Positions 9,449-17,482 of a DNA stretch of 38,667 nucleotides are shown here, piece by piece. Under the pieces are notes generated by a model that ran no database searches, was not told the DNA's origin, and saw nothing but the letters and a program-made list of their open reading frames with translations. Origin of the DNA: Saprospirales bacterium. GTDB taxonomy: Bacteria; Bacteroidota; Bacteroidia; Chitinophagales; Saprospiraceae. Every line of letters begins with the position of its first letter. Position 1 is the stretch's first letter. Location of the stretch: NCBI GenBank assembly GCA_007693915.1, contig RECS01000132.1, forward strand, positions 1 through 38,667. The letters run 5' to 3'. Position numbers and translations under genes: made by a program.

Positions 9449-9467
9449 GCAAAAATGAAATTTTTGC
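9449..9467 (+). terminator. Short perfect hairpin between doxX-like and cry genes
   Basis: GCAAAAAT and ATTTTTGC form a perfect 8-bp inverted repeat around a GAA loop, 22 bases after the DoxX-like stop. The stem is AT-rich and is not followed by a T-run, so it would be a weak terminator at best. It could also stabilise a 3' end. Confidence 0.3.
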
Positions 9468-9522
9468 ATCAACTAATTTAATTCGTTTCTGTTTATTTCG
9501 CGAGTTTACTTGTCAAACTATT

Positions 9523-10941
9523 ATGAAAAATACCGAGAAAAAGGTTGGTATATTGTGGTTTAGAAATGATCTTCGTCTGCACGACAATGAGGCACTTGAG
9601 GATGCCTTAAATCAGGTGGAGAATTTGTACCCCGTATATGTTTTAGACGATCGTTGGGTAAATGGAAAAACTTCTTATGGATTTGCCAAAACCGGCCTTC
9701 ACAGAATGAGATTTATTATAGAGTCTCTTATTGACCTCAAGAATAATCTGAATTCCAGAGGAAGCGACCTGTATTGTTACACAGGAAAAACCGAAGATGT
9801 CATATTTGACTTGGTTCGTCAAACCGGTGCGAATTGGGTTTTTTGTAATAGGGAAAGAACTCAGGAAGAATCGGAAATTCAAGATGCTTTAGAAAAAAAG
9901 TTATGGACCATAGGTAGAGAAATGCGTTTCTATCGCGGAAAAATGTTGCTTTACACAGCTGATTTACCGTTTCCTGTGACGCATACCCCTGATACCTTTA
10001 GTCAATTTAGGAAGGAAGTTGAGAAATTTGTTTTGGTTCGAAAGCCTTTGGATACGCCTAATAAAATTTACGGTGGAAAGGAACTTCAATCTACAACTAT
10101 ACCCAATTTGAAAGATTTAGGGTTTTCAGAGACTTCAAATTATGATTGCGATAGCTATCAATTTAAGGGCGGAGAATCTGAAGCTATCAGCAGATTGAAT
10201 TATTATCTGTGGGAATCTGACTGCATCGCCCATTATAAAGAAACCCGAAATGGTCTTTTTGGAGATGACTATTCGAGTAAATTCTCTGCTTATTTATCTC
10301 AGGGATGCTTGTCGCCCAAATTGGTTTACAGTGAGGTAAAAAAATATGAAAAAGAGAGAGGAGGAAATCAATCTACTTATTGGTTGATTTTTGAATTATT
10401 ATGGCGTGATTACTTTAGATTTATAGCCAAAAAATATGGTAATGCCATCTTTCAGTTTTCAGGAATTAACGGTCATAAACAAATAGTAAGAGGTGGTAAA
10501 GAAGAATTTGAAGCCTGGTGTGATGGTCGCACAGGCATTCCATTCATAGATGCAAATATGAGTGAATTGAATGCCACCGGTTTTATGAGCAATAGAGGAA
10601 GGCAAAATGTAGCTTCTTTCCTAATTCACGATTTAAAGGTCAATTGGCTATGGGGTGCTGAATATATGGAGAGCTTATTGGTGGATTATGATCCCTGCTC
10701 CAACTACGGAAATTGGAATTATCTGGCTGGGGTTGGCACGGACCCACGAGAAGGAAGGTATTTTAAGGTACTTAATCAAGCCAAAAGGTACGATCCCAAT
10801 GGAGACTATGTCCGATATTGGATCCCTGAATTAGCACACCTTGATTCCGGTGACATCCATTGGCCTTTTGCTAACCCATCCTTAGATGACGTACCTAGTA
10901 TATATAAAAATCCGGTGGTTTTGACTGAGGTGCCGATTTGA
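9523..10941 (+). CDS. cry: Cryptochrome DASH / photolyase-family flavoprotein
   Basis: A 472-residue member of the cryptochrome/photolyase family. The N-terminal alpha/beta antenna domain starts with WFRNDLRLHDNEAL, and the C-terminal helical FAD-binding domain carries the family core: TYWLIFELLWRDYFRF, SNRGRQNVASFL, DYDPCSNYGNWNYLAGVGTD and FKVLNQAKRYDPNGDYVRYW. The NYGNWNYLAGVGTDPRE segment and overall length fit the DASH subfamily, known to bind FAD and an MTHF antenna and to repair pyrimidine dimers in single-stranded or looped DNA. I start at the ATG at 9523. A TTG-initiated frame from 9445 would add 26 residues with no family match and would run through the hairpin at 9449. No carotenoid genes are adjacent. 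Confidence 0.9.
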   Translation: MKNTEKKVGILWFRNDLRLHDNEALEDALNQVENLYPVYVLDDRWVNGKTSYGFAKTGLHRMRFIIESLIDLKNNLNSRGSDLYCYTGKTEDVIFDLVRQTGANWVFCNRERTQEESEIQDALEKKLWTIGREMRFYRGKMLLYTADLPFPVTHTPDTFSQFRKEVEKFVLVRKPLDTPNKIYGGKELQSTTIPNLKDLGFSETSNYDCDSYQFKGGESEAISRLNYYLWESDCIAHYKETRNGLFGDDYSSKFSAYLSQGCLSPKLVYSEVKKYEKERGGNQSTYWLIFELLWRDYFRFIAKKYGNAIFQFSGINGHKQIVRGGKEEFEAWCDGRTGIPFIDANMSELNATGFMSNRGRQNVASFLIHDLKVNWLWGAEYMESLLVDYDPCSNYGNWNYLAGVGTDPREGRYFKVLNQAKRYDPNGDYVRYWIPELAHLDSGDIHWPFANPSLDDVPSIYKNPVVLTEVPI

Positions 10942-11034
10942 AGTTCTTTTAAAAATGTGTAGACTTCTTTACTTAATGATGAAAGTTCAATGAATTCCAG
11001 GAAATAAGCTTTAAATTTTAGGCGTAAACCACTA

Positions 11035-11688
11035 TCAATTACCCACCATTCCATCATGCATGGTATAGCGTATATCGCATATTTCAGCTAAATCATTATT
11101 GTGCGTTACAATGATAAAAGTAATGTCCATGTCTTTTCGGAGCTGAAGGAACAGTTTGTGCATTTCTGAAGAAGAGGCCGTGTCAAGATTCCCTGTCGGC
11201 TCATCAGCCAAGACGAGAAGTGGTTGATTGATAAGTGCCCGGGCAACTGCAACCCGTTGTTGTTCACCACCTGAAAGTTCCTCCGGTTTGTGTTCAGCGC
11301 GTTCGGAAAGTCCAAAATACTCTAATAATTCTGTAGCTTTTTTTAATGCAATCTTTTTGTCCTCTTTTTTTAAAAGGGCCGGTATAGCTATATTTTCAGC
11401 AGCGGTAAATTCAGAAAGCAGGTGATGAAACTGGAATACGAAACCTATGTTTTCATTTCTAAAACGGGCTAATGCCTTGTTTTTTAGTATAAATGGTTCT
11501 GTCCCATTTATACTTAACGATCCCGAATCGGGATGGTCCAGCGTACCGGCAATGTGTAAAAGTGTAGATTTTCCTGTACCTGATTTTCCTAGGATGCCGG
11601 CTATCTGACCCTTTTCAATACTCAGGTCAACTCCTTTTAGCACCTCGAGCTTACCATAACTTTTCCGAATGTTCTTCATTTCTAACAT
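11035..11688 (-). CDS. lolD: ABC transporter ATPase, LolD-like
   Basis: A 217-residue stand-alone ABC ATPase. It has Walker A GKSGTGKST (34-42), a Q-loop, the signature LSGGEQQRVAVARAL and Walker B with LVLADEPTGNLD. Length and the DEPTGNLD variant place it in the LolD/MacB/FtsE group, so it most likely powers release of outer-membrane lipoproteins with a LolC/E permease. No permease gene is adjacent, which leaves MacB-like or FtsE-like roles open. The gene converges with cry and lies 140 bases downstream of the subtilase gene on the same strand. A TATATTTG element 70 bases upstream of the start probably gives it its own promoter. Confidence 0.85.
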   Translation of the reverse strand: MLEMKNIRKSYGKLEVLKGVDLSIEKGQIAGILGKSGTGKSTLLHIAGTLDHPDSGSLSINGTEPFILKNKALARFRNENIGFVFQFHHLLSEFTAAENIAIPALLKKEDKKIALKKATELLEYFGLSERAEHKPEELSGGEQQRVAVARALINQPLLVLADEPTGNLDTASSSEMHKLFLQLRKDMDITFIIVTHNNDLAEICDIRYTMHDGMVGN

Positions 11689-11757
11689 GGGCGCAAGATA
11701 ATGGATTTTATAAAAATGGGAATGGTAAGTTTATTTTCTTTGCATTCTAACCTCCTT

Positions 11758-11765
11758 CAAATATA
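11758..11765 (-). promoter_or_regulatory. -7 element TATATTTG for lolD
   Basis: The minus strand reads TATATTTG, an exact match to the Bacteroidota -7 consensus TAnnTTTG, 70 bases before the lolD start. I do not see a good TTTG -33 element at the expected spacing. Confidence 0.45.
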
Positions 11766-11802
11766 GTTACTGCGAAATTTACTTTCGAATTCCTATATTC
11801 TT

Positions 11803-11816
11803 GATAGTTAACTATC
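11803..11816. promoter_or_regulatory. 14-bp perfect palindrome upstream of lolD
   Basis: GATAGTTAACTATC is a perfect 14-bp palindrome between the end of the subtilase gene and the lolD -7 element, about 38 bases upstream of that element. With no central loop and no T-run, it looks more like a dimeric regulator site than a terminator. Function unknown. Confidence 0.35.
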
Positions 11817-11828
11817 GAATTTAACTCC

Positions 11829-13358
11829 TCATTCCTCCAAAATATATTTTAAAGCATTCAAGGGCGAAATCATTTTTATTTCTTCTTCTCCGGATACCGA
11901 TTTGCCGGACTGAGTAAGAATGCGGTATATTTCTTCAGTCTGTAGTTCCGGATTGTGACTTTTTAAGATGGCAACCAGAGATGCTACAAGAGGTGTTGCC
12001 ATAGAGGTGCCGTTGAAATATTCGTATCGATCGCCGGGTAGTGTAGAGTAAATGTCCTTTCCCGGTGCTGCGATGAAAAAATCTACTCCTTGCGGTGTAT
12101 TGGAAAATGAGGTAAGCTTACGCTCTAGATCTGTCGCACCAACAGTGATGACACCTTTTACATTTGCAGGACTGAAATCACCTGCGGGTCGTCCCGCATT
12201 TCCAGCAGCAACTACCACAATCGCATTTCTCTTGTTAGCATATTCAACTGCTTTTTGATAAAGCTTCTCAGGTTGAATAGATGGCCCACCAAGGGAAAGT
12301 GATATAACTCCTGCTCCATTGTCTGCAGCCTCCATAATTCCCTTAGCAATATTCTTTTTTCTTCCAAAACCGTTTTTGTCTAAGACTCTGATGGAGGTTA
12401 TTGAAAGGTGCTCTTCGTCAGGGCTTAGCGAAGAAATGCCAATTTGATTATTGGATACAGCGGCAGCTATTCCCGCACAATGGGTGCCATGCCCCATTGG
12501 ATCCCCATTGTAATTTGGATCAGTAGAAACAAAATTTCGTGCGAGATCTTCGTGTTCATGATCTACACCTGTATCAAGAATCGCAATTAAGGTTTTTTGC
12601 TGAATCCCCTCCGAGTTTCTGGCTAATAGTTCATGAATAGCTAAATAATCGAGTTGGTCAAAATGCCACATTTTGTGAGATAACGGATCGTTAGAGACCG
12701 AAGTTTCTTTCCCTTTTTCCAATAAAGGTTCGGGACCCTTGCCCGGGGGAAGGATTAGGGCTAGCTGTTCGTTCCACTCCCATGATTTTACATTTGGATG
12801 TCTATTCATTAGCCAAACCAATTGATCCTTTTGATGGAGTGACTGATTCGGAATGTTGCAAATTATGGTTGTTGTAAAAAAAGGAGCTGCCTGCTCAGAA
12901 AGTTTTAGTGGTCTGCAGTCCAAAGAAAAACGCCTTTGGATTAAACCCAATGAGCTTTCGTTAAAATCATTTTTTAGGTGAATAATCAACTGTGGACTCT
13001 CCTTCGATAAACTTGGCTGATAAAAACTGAAGGTTTCTTTCCATTTTTCAAAGAGTACAGATAAAAAAATGGCCATAAAAATACCTAATGCCCCGAAGTA
13101 TAGAATTTTTACCCTTGATAAAAACTGAAAACCTGTTACAACTATGGCCATCAGTATAAAATCTCTGCTGAGAATAATCAATTTAAAACCGAGGGAGGCA
13201 GGGGAAAAAGCAAGTGCCAAAAGGTAAATAAAAAAGGAAATCAAAAACATTTTGCTCATTAGCCTGCTGTAGGAGCTACCATGAAAGTAAAACCATCCAA
13301 CTAATCCCAAAAGAGTTAGTAGAAAAAAAAATGGGTATATGCCTGTTATGATGTCCAT
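11829..13358 (-). CDS. Membrane-anchored subtilisin-like serine protease (S8)
   Basis: A 509-residue protease with an unusual front end. Residues 1-105 contain about four closely spaced membrane helices (roughly 7-24, 36-53, 58-78, 84-103). Residues about 120-205 resemble a subtilase I9-type inhibitor propeptide (LIIHLKND, then MNRHPNVKSWEW). The catalytic domain follows from about 250 with all active-site residues: Asp262 in LDTGVDHEHEDL, His290 in GHGTHCAG, Asn387 in AAGNAG and Ser452 in GTSMATP. The C-terminal helix region ends at 509 with no sorting domain. Most bacterial subtilases are secreted, so a multi-pass anchor suggests cleavage of membrane-proximal substrates. The side of the membrane is not determined by sequence alone, although the I9-like segment favours the periplasm. 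It diverges from trxB. Confidence 0.88.
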   Translation of the reverse strand: MDIITGIYPFFFLLTLLGLVGWFYFHGSSYSRLMSKMFLISFFIYLLALAFSPASLGFKLIILSRDFILMAIVVTGFQFLSRVKILYFGALGIFMAIFLSVLFEKWKETFSFYQPSLSKESPQLIIHLKNDFNESSLGLIQRRFSLDCRPLKLSEQAAPFFTTTIICNIPNQSLHQKDQLVWLMNRHPNVKSWEWNEQLALILPPGKGPEPLLEKGKETSVSNDPLSHKMWHFDQLDYLAIHELLARNSEGIQQKTLIAILDTGVDHEHEDLARNFVSTDPNYNGDPMGHGTHCAGIAAAVSNNQIGISSLSPDEEHLSITSIRVLDKNGFGRKKNIAKGIMEAADNGAGVISLSLGGPSIQPEKLYQKAVEYANKRNAIVVVAAGNAGRPAGDFSPANVKGVITVGATDLERKLTSFSNTPQGVDFFIAAPGKDIYSTLPGDRYEYFNGTSMATPLVASLVAILKSHNPELQTEEIYRILTQSGKSVSGEEEIKMISPLNALKYILEE

Positions 13359-13406
13359 TGAAAACAGATTGTTATAAGCTCAAGCCATGTCAGTTTTATT
13401 TTGCTT

Positions 13407-13414
13407 CAAATATA
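13407..13414 (-). promoter_or_regulatory. -7 element TATATTTG for the subtilase gene
   Basis: Exact TAnnTTTG match on the minus strand, 49 bases before the subtilase start. The -33 element is poor. It lies in the 156-base divergent spacer with trxB, for which I see only an inexact element (TATCTTTT at 13429-13436). Confidence 0.4.
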
Positions 13415-13514
13415 CAAGGCAGAACCGATATCTTTTTATTAATATTGCAGTTTTAAAATGAAGTTGAGATAAACTGCGTTTTTTTAACTATTAAATGACT
13501 AAAAAAATATATTA

Positions 13515-14459
13515 ATGAGTGAAACAAAATCTGTATTGAATACACTAATTATAGGTTCAGGGCCTGCAGGTTATACCGCTGCAATTTATGCTGCTCGAGC
13601 AAATATGGAACCTGTTTTATATACCGGTTTGGAACCTGGTGGGCAATTGATGATAACTACAGATGTAGAGAATTATCCCGGATATCCTGATGGAGTTAAA
13701 GGACCGGAAATGATGGACGATTTTCGTAAACAAGCAGAGAGATTTGGAACTGAAGTAAACTACGACACTGCTGTAAAAGTTGATTTCAGCGGACCAGTTC
13801 ATAAGGTTTGGACCGAAGGGGGTAAGGAACTTCACGCGCATACCATTATCATATCGACCGGAGCAAGCGCTAAATGGCTTGGCTTGGAATCGGAGAAAAG
13901 ATTGGCTAACAAAGGTGTATCTGCCTGCGCTGTATGTGATGGTTTTTTCTTTAAAGGACAAAAAGTTGCTGTAGTAGGCGGTGGAGATACTGCCTGCGAG
14001 GAAGCGGTTTACCTTTCAAAACTTTGTCCAGAAGTCCATATGTTTGTAAGAAGGGATGAGATGAGAGCTTCGAAAATTATGCAGGAGCGTGTAATGAAAG
14101 CTTCGAATATTACCATTCATTGGAATACAGAGACTGATGAGATACTTGGGGAAGACGAGGTGACAGGTGTACGAATATTGAATAATCAAACCGGGGAGAA
14201 AAAGGAGATAGAAATCAGTGGTTTTTTTGTAGCCATTGGTCATGTCCCCAATACTCAAATATTTAAAGATTGGCTTGATATGGATGATACCGGATATCTG
14301 ATTATAAAGCCTTTTTCTACTAAAACCAATATAGAAGGTGTTTTTGCGAGTGGTGATGCAGCGGATAAAATTTACAGACAGGCAGTCACAGCTGCGGGTA
14401 CCGGATGCATGGCGGCATTGGATGCTGAGCGCTACCTGACCGATAAGGGAATAATTTAG
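13515..14459 (+). CDS. trxB: Thioredoxin reductase
   Basis: TrxB uses NADPH and FAD to reduce thioredoxin in the cytoplasm. The 314-residue protein has the FAD-binding GSGPAGY (14-20), the redox pair CAVC (Cys138, Cys141), the NADPH-binding GGGDTACEEA (155-164), the basic phosphate-binding segment VRRDEMRASK and the C-terminal FAD motif GDAADKIYRQAVTAAGTG. Length and domain order are those of the low-molecular-weight bacterial enzyme. The Asp after the second Cys (CDG) is the usual proton donor. It stands alone, divergent from the subtilase and 80 bases before fbaA. Confidence 0.96.
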   Translation: MSETKSVLNTLIIGSGPAGYTAAIYAARANMEPVLYTGLEPGGQLMITTDVENYPGYPDGVKGPEMMDDFRKQAERFGTEVNYDTAVKVDFSGPVHKVWTEGGKELHAHTIIISTGASAKWLGLESEKRLANKGVSACAVCDGFFFKGQKVAVVGGGDTACEEAVYLSKLCPEVHMFVRRDEMRASKIMQERVMKASNITIHWNTETDEILGEDEVTGVRILNNQTGEKKEIEISGFFVAIGHVPNTQIFKDWLDMDDTGYLIIKPFSTKTNIEGVFASGDAADKIYRQAVTAAGTGCMAALDAERYLTDKGII

Positions 14460-14539
14460 GTTTTGGAATAATTTACTAAATGTACATAAAGCTAAAAAAC
14501 TGTTAGGTATTTATTTAATTTAGATTTAATCAATAAATA

Positions 14540-15625
14540 ATGAAAAAAATGGGAAAGACCAGATTCAGAACGGGGGTATTGCATGGACAGGAGGTAACCA
14601 ATTTATTTAACTATGCGAATGAGCACAATTTTGCGCTACCGGCAGTAAATGTTATTGGTACCAATTCGATAAATGCTGTACTGCAGACAGCAGCAGACCT
14701 CAATAGCCCGGTAATTATTCAGTTTTCTAATGGTGGAGCGAGCTTCTATGCAGGTAAAGGTCTTGCTAATACCAACCAAAAAGCTGCAATATTAGGCGGG
14801 GTAAGTGGAGCGGCCCATGTTCACAGTCTGGCTAAAGCTTATGGGGTTACGGTGGTACTGCATACCGATCATTGCGCCAGAAAATTACTTCCATGGGTGG
14901 ATGGTTTACTCGCTGCCGGAGAGGATTTTTTTAAAGCCAAGGGTTACCCATTATACAGTAGCCACATGCTTGATCTTTCTGAAGAACCTATAGAGGATAA
15001 TATAGGCACCTGCGTAGAATATCTGAAAAGAATGGATAAAATGGGCATGACGCTCGAAATTGAATTGGGTGTAACCGGGGGTGAAGAAGATGGTGTTGAT
15101 AATACAGATATAGACAGTTCTAAGCTATACACTCAACCTGAGGAGGTAGCATACGCTTATGAAAAATTAATGGAAGTAAGCGATAAGTTTACTGTAGCTG
15201 CTGCTTTTGGTAATGTGCACGGGGTTTATAAGCCAGGTAATGTAAGCCTGAAACCTATTATTTTAAAGAATTCTCAGGAACATATACAGGAAAAATTCAA
15301 AACAGCAGCACTTCCCGTTAATTTTGTATTTCACGGTGGTTCAGGTTCTTCACAAGAAGAAATAAGAGAAGCAATAGGTTATGGAGCAATTAAAATGAAT
15401 ATCGATACCGATATGCAATGGGCATTCTGGGATGGAGTGCATGGATATTATAAAGAGAAATCAGACTATCTGCAAGCTCAAATTGGTAACCCCGATGGAG
15501 AAGATAAGCCAAATAAAAAGTACTATGATCCACGTGTATGGTTGAGAAAAGGTGAAGAAGCCTTTGTCACAAGGTTAAAACAAGCCTTTGAGGACCTCAA
15601 CTGCGTTGGGACAAATGCTGTTTAA
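14540..15625 (+). CDS. fbaA: Class II (class IIA) fructose-bisphosphate aldolase
   Basis: This is the zinc-dependent aldolase that interconverts fructose 1,6-bisphosphate with dihydroxyacetone phosphate and glyceraldehyde 3-phosphate. The 361-residue length fits the IIA (E. coli FbaA) group. Catalytic Asp110 and zinc ligand His111 sit in HTDHCARK. Further zinc or substrate residues are in ELGVTGGEEDGVDN, AFGNVHGVYKPGN and FVFHGGSGSS. I keep the ATG at 14540; an internal ATG three codons later is also possible. The 78 bases after its stop are filled with inverted repeats that run up to the next start. Confidence 0.95.
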   Translation: MKKMGKTRFRTGVLHGQEVTNLFNYANEHNFALPAVNVIGTNSINAVLQTAADLNSPVIIQFSNGGASFYAGKGLANTNQKAAILGGVSGAAHVHSLAKAYGVTVVLHTDHCARKLLPWVDGLLAAGEDFFKAKGYPLYSSHMLDLSEEPIEDNIGTCVEYLKRMDKMGMTLEIELGVTGGEEDGVDNTDIDSSKLYTQPEEVAYAYEKLMEVSDKFTVAAAFGNVHGVYKPGNVSLKPIILKNSQEHIQEKFKTAALPVNFVFHGGSGSSQEEIREAIGYGAIKMNIDTDMQWAFWDGVHGYYKEKSDYLQAQIGNPDGEDKPNKKYYDPRVWLRKGEEAFVTRLKQAFEDLNCVGTNAV

Positions 15626-15627
15626 AT

Positions 15628-15703
15628 GGTAGCAGATTTAGAGTGTTTAATCGGGCTACTATTACCAAGTTTTATTAAATAGTAACTCTAAATTTAAACT
15701 TGG
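15628..15703 (+). promoter_or_regulatory. Interleaved inverted repeats before the GT-C-like gene
   Basis: Two perfect 8-bp inverted repeats interleave in this 78-base spacer. TTTAGAGT (15637-15644) pairs with ACTCTAAA (15685-15692). CCAAGTTT (15665-15672) pairs with AAACTTGG (15696-15703), whose last base touches the ATG at 15704. A 5-bp pair, GTAGC (15629-15633) with GCTAC (15655-15659), also exists. The two 8-bp stems cannot form as a simple nested structure, so they are mutually exclusive or a pseudoknot. The second would occlude the initiation region. No T-run follows either stem. Confidence 0.35.
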
Positions 15704-17470
15704 ATGAATGTAAGCATTAATTCAAAAAAAGGGTTCTTAATTTCTGCTGCATTCATTCTTGTGGTCCATTTTTTCTATTATCCAAAATGGCAAGAATCAT
15801 ATACCGAAGCAACCCTATCATGGGATGTCTCCGGATATTATATGTATCTTCCTGCTCTATTTATCTACAAAGACCTAAAGGGATGTAGTTTTATTGATGA
15901 TGTGCTCAATGAATATCATCCCACGCCGGATTTTCAGCAGGGTTTCTTTCACGAGGAGTCTGGGAACTGTGTAATGAAGTATCCTGCTGGCATGGCATTG
16001 ATGTACATGCCATTCTTTTGGATTGCCCATGGATGGGCTTCCATTTCATCAACTTACCCTCCTGATGGGTTCTCATTGCCTTACCAATTAATGATCTCTT
16101 TGGGTACACTTTTAGTCGCCCTTTTAGGTTTGTATTTCATCAGAAAAAGCTTATTGGTTTACTTTGATGATAAAGCTGTAGGATGGACGTTGATGCTGGT
16201 GGTTTTGGGTAGTAATTATTTAAATTACAGTGCAATAGATGGTGCGATGACCCACAATTTCTTATTTACACTTTATGCAATATTAATTTGGCAAACTATA
16301 CGCTTTTATAAAAATCCTAATTTTATTGGAGGTGCATTTATTGGTGCAATAGTGGGATTGATGGCACTAACCCGACCTACTGAAATCATAGCTGTTTTGA
16401 TTCCATTGCTCTGGGGTGTCAACCTATTTTCCACTTATAGTTTAAAAAACAGACTGAGTTTAATCCTCGATAAATCCGGAATATTTTTAACTGCTGTAGT
16501 CAGTTGTGGACTTGTTGGATCTGTTCAATTGATATACTGGAAATATGTATCCGGTGATTGGCTAGTTTACAGCTATGAAGATCAAGGCTTTAGTTGGCTT
16601 AAACCGAGGATTTGGAAAGGGTTTTTTAGCCACAAGGCAGGTTGGTTGATGTACTCCCCCTTTATGTTGATCTCGCTATTTGGATTTTTTTATTTGTGGA
16701 AAAAAAAAGCGAACCTTTTCGGTTCCACATTGCTCTTTTTTCTGACCTTTATATATATTGCCTTTTCCTGGGACATTTGGTGGTATGGGGGTTCTCTTGG
16801 ACAGCGTACTATGGTTCAAACCTATGCCGTTTTGATGTTCCCTCTGGCTGCTTTTCTTACGTATATGATGAAGTGGGCTCTTTGGAAAAAATTTATTATA
16901 GCCTTTTTGATCCTTCTTGGGGTTTACGTCAATTTGTGGTTTACCCATCAGTCACATAAAGGAGGTTGGTTTTTTACCGAACAAATGAATAAGGAGTTTT
17001 ATTGGGCTACAGTTGGACGATGGAATATTTCTCCTGAGGTAATAAAGTACCTAGATACTGATGAACTGTTCAAGGGGAAAATAGGAGAGACAGATACATT
17101 ATTATATTTGTCAGGAGAATGGAGCCACCTTCCAGGTCGCCAGTCAGCTTATTTTTACCCTACTGAAACTAAACTTGATCATCCAGCATGGATACGGATA
17201 TCAGCTAATTGGCGGATAGGGGAGAAGGAGTGGAATTTTTGGGACCAAACTCAATTAGTGGGTCGTTTTATAAAAAATGAAGAAGTGGTTAAATCTAGGT
17301 TTTTTAGACTACATAGACTTTTGGATCCCTATTCGGAAAAGGAAATATATCTGGATGTTCAATTTCCAAAAGAAAAATTTGACAGGATAGAGGTAACTAT
17401 TATGAATGAATTTACCCCGCACTTTATTGAGTACAGCAATCTTAGTATATTCGCTTTCAGGGAAAAATAA
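15704..17470 (+). CDS. Multi-pass membrane protein, GT-C glycosyltransferase-like
   Basis: A 588-residue polytopic membrane protein with roughly ten hydrophobic helices up to about residue 425, followed by a soluble C-terminal domain of about 160 residues. Its layout resembles GT-C transferases of the PMT/ArnT type: a first helix, then a large loop with an acidic residue shortly after it (LSWDVSGYYMYLP, Asp41), then many helices. Such enzymes move sugars from polyprenyl-phosphate donors to periplasmic acceptors. I see no residue pattern that fixes a subfamily, so the enzymatic role is inference. It follows fbaA by 78 bases and ends 12 bases from the convergent dnaG. Confidence 0.7.
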   Translation: MNVSINSKKGFLISAAFILVVHFFYYPKWQESYTEATLSWDVSGYYMYLPALFIYKDLKGCSFIDDVLNEYHPTPDFQQGFFHEESGNCVMKYPAGMALMYMPFFWIAHGWASISSTYPPDGFSLPYQLMISLGTLLVALLGLYFIRKSLLVYFDDKAVGWTLMLVVLGSNYLNYSAIDGAMTHNFLFTLYAILIWQTIRFYKNPNFIGGAFIGAIVGLMALTRPTEIIAVLIPLLWGVNLFSTYSLKNRLSLILDKSGIFLTAVVSCGLVGSVQLIYWKYVSGDWLVYSYEDQGFSWLKPRIWKGFFSHKAGWLMYSPFMLISLFGFFYLWKKKANLFGSTLLFFLTFIYIAFSWDIWWYGGSLGQRTMVQTYAVLMFPLAAFLTYMMKWALWKKFIIAFLILLGVYVNLWFTHQSHKGGWFFTEQMNKEFYWATVGRWNISPEVIKYLDTDELFKGKIGETDTLLYLSGEWSHLPGRQSAYFYPTETKLDHPAWIRISANWRIGEKEWNFWDQTQLVGRFIKNEEVVKSRFFRLHRLLDPYSEKEIYLDVQFPKEKFDRIEVTIMNEFTPHFIEYSNLSIFAFREK

Positions 17471-17482
17471 AAATGCTAGACG

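Noticed and set aside
9445-9522. N-terminal extension of cryptochrome DASH from a TTG
   Set aside because: The 26 added residues are unlike the family, and the region contains a hairpin; the ATG at 9523 directly precedes the antenna domain.
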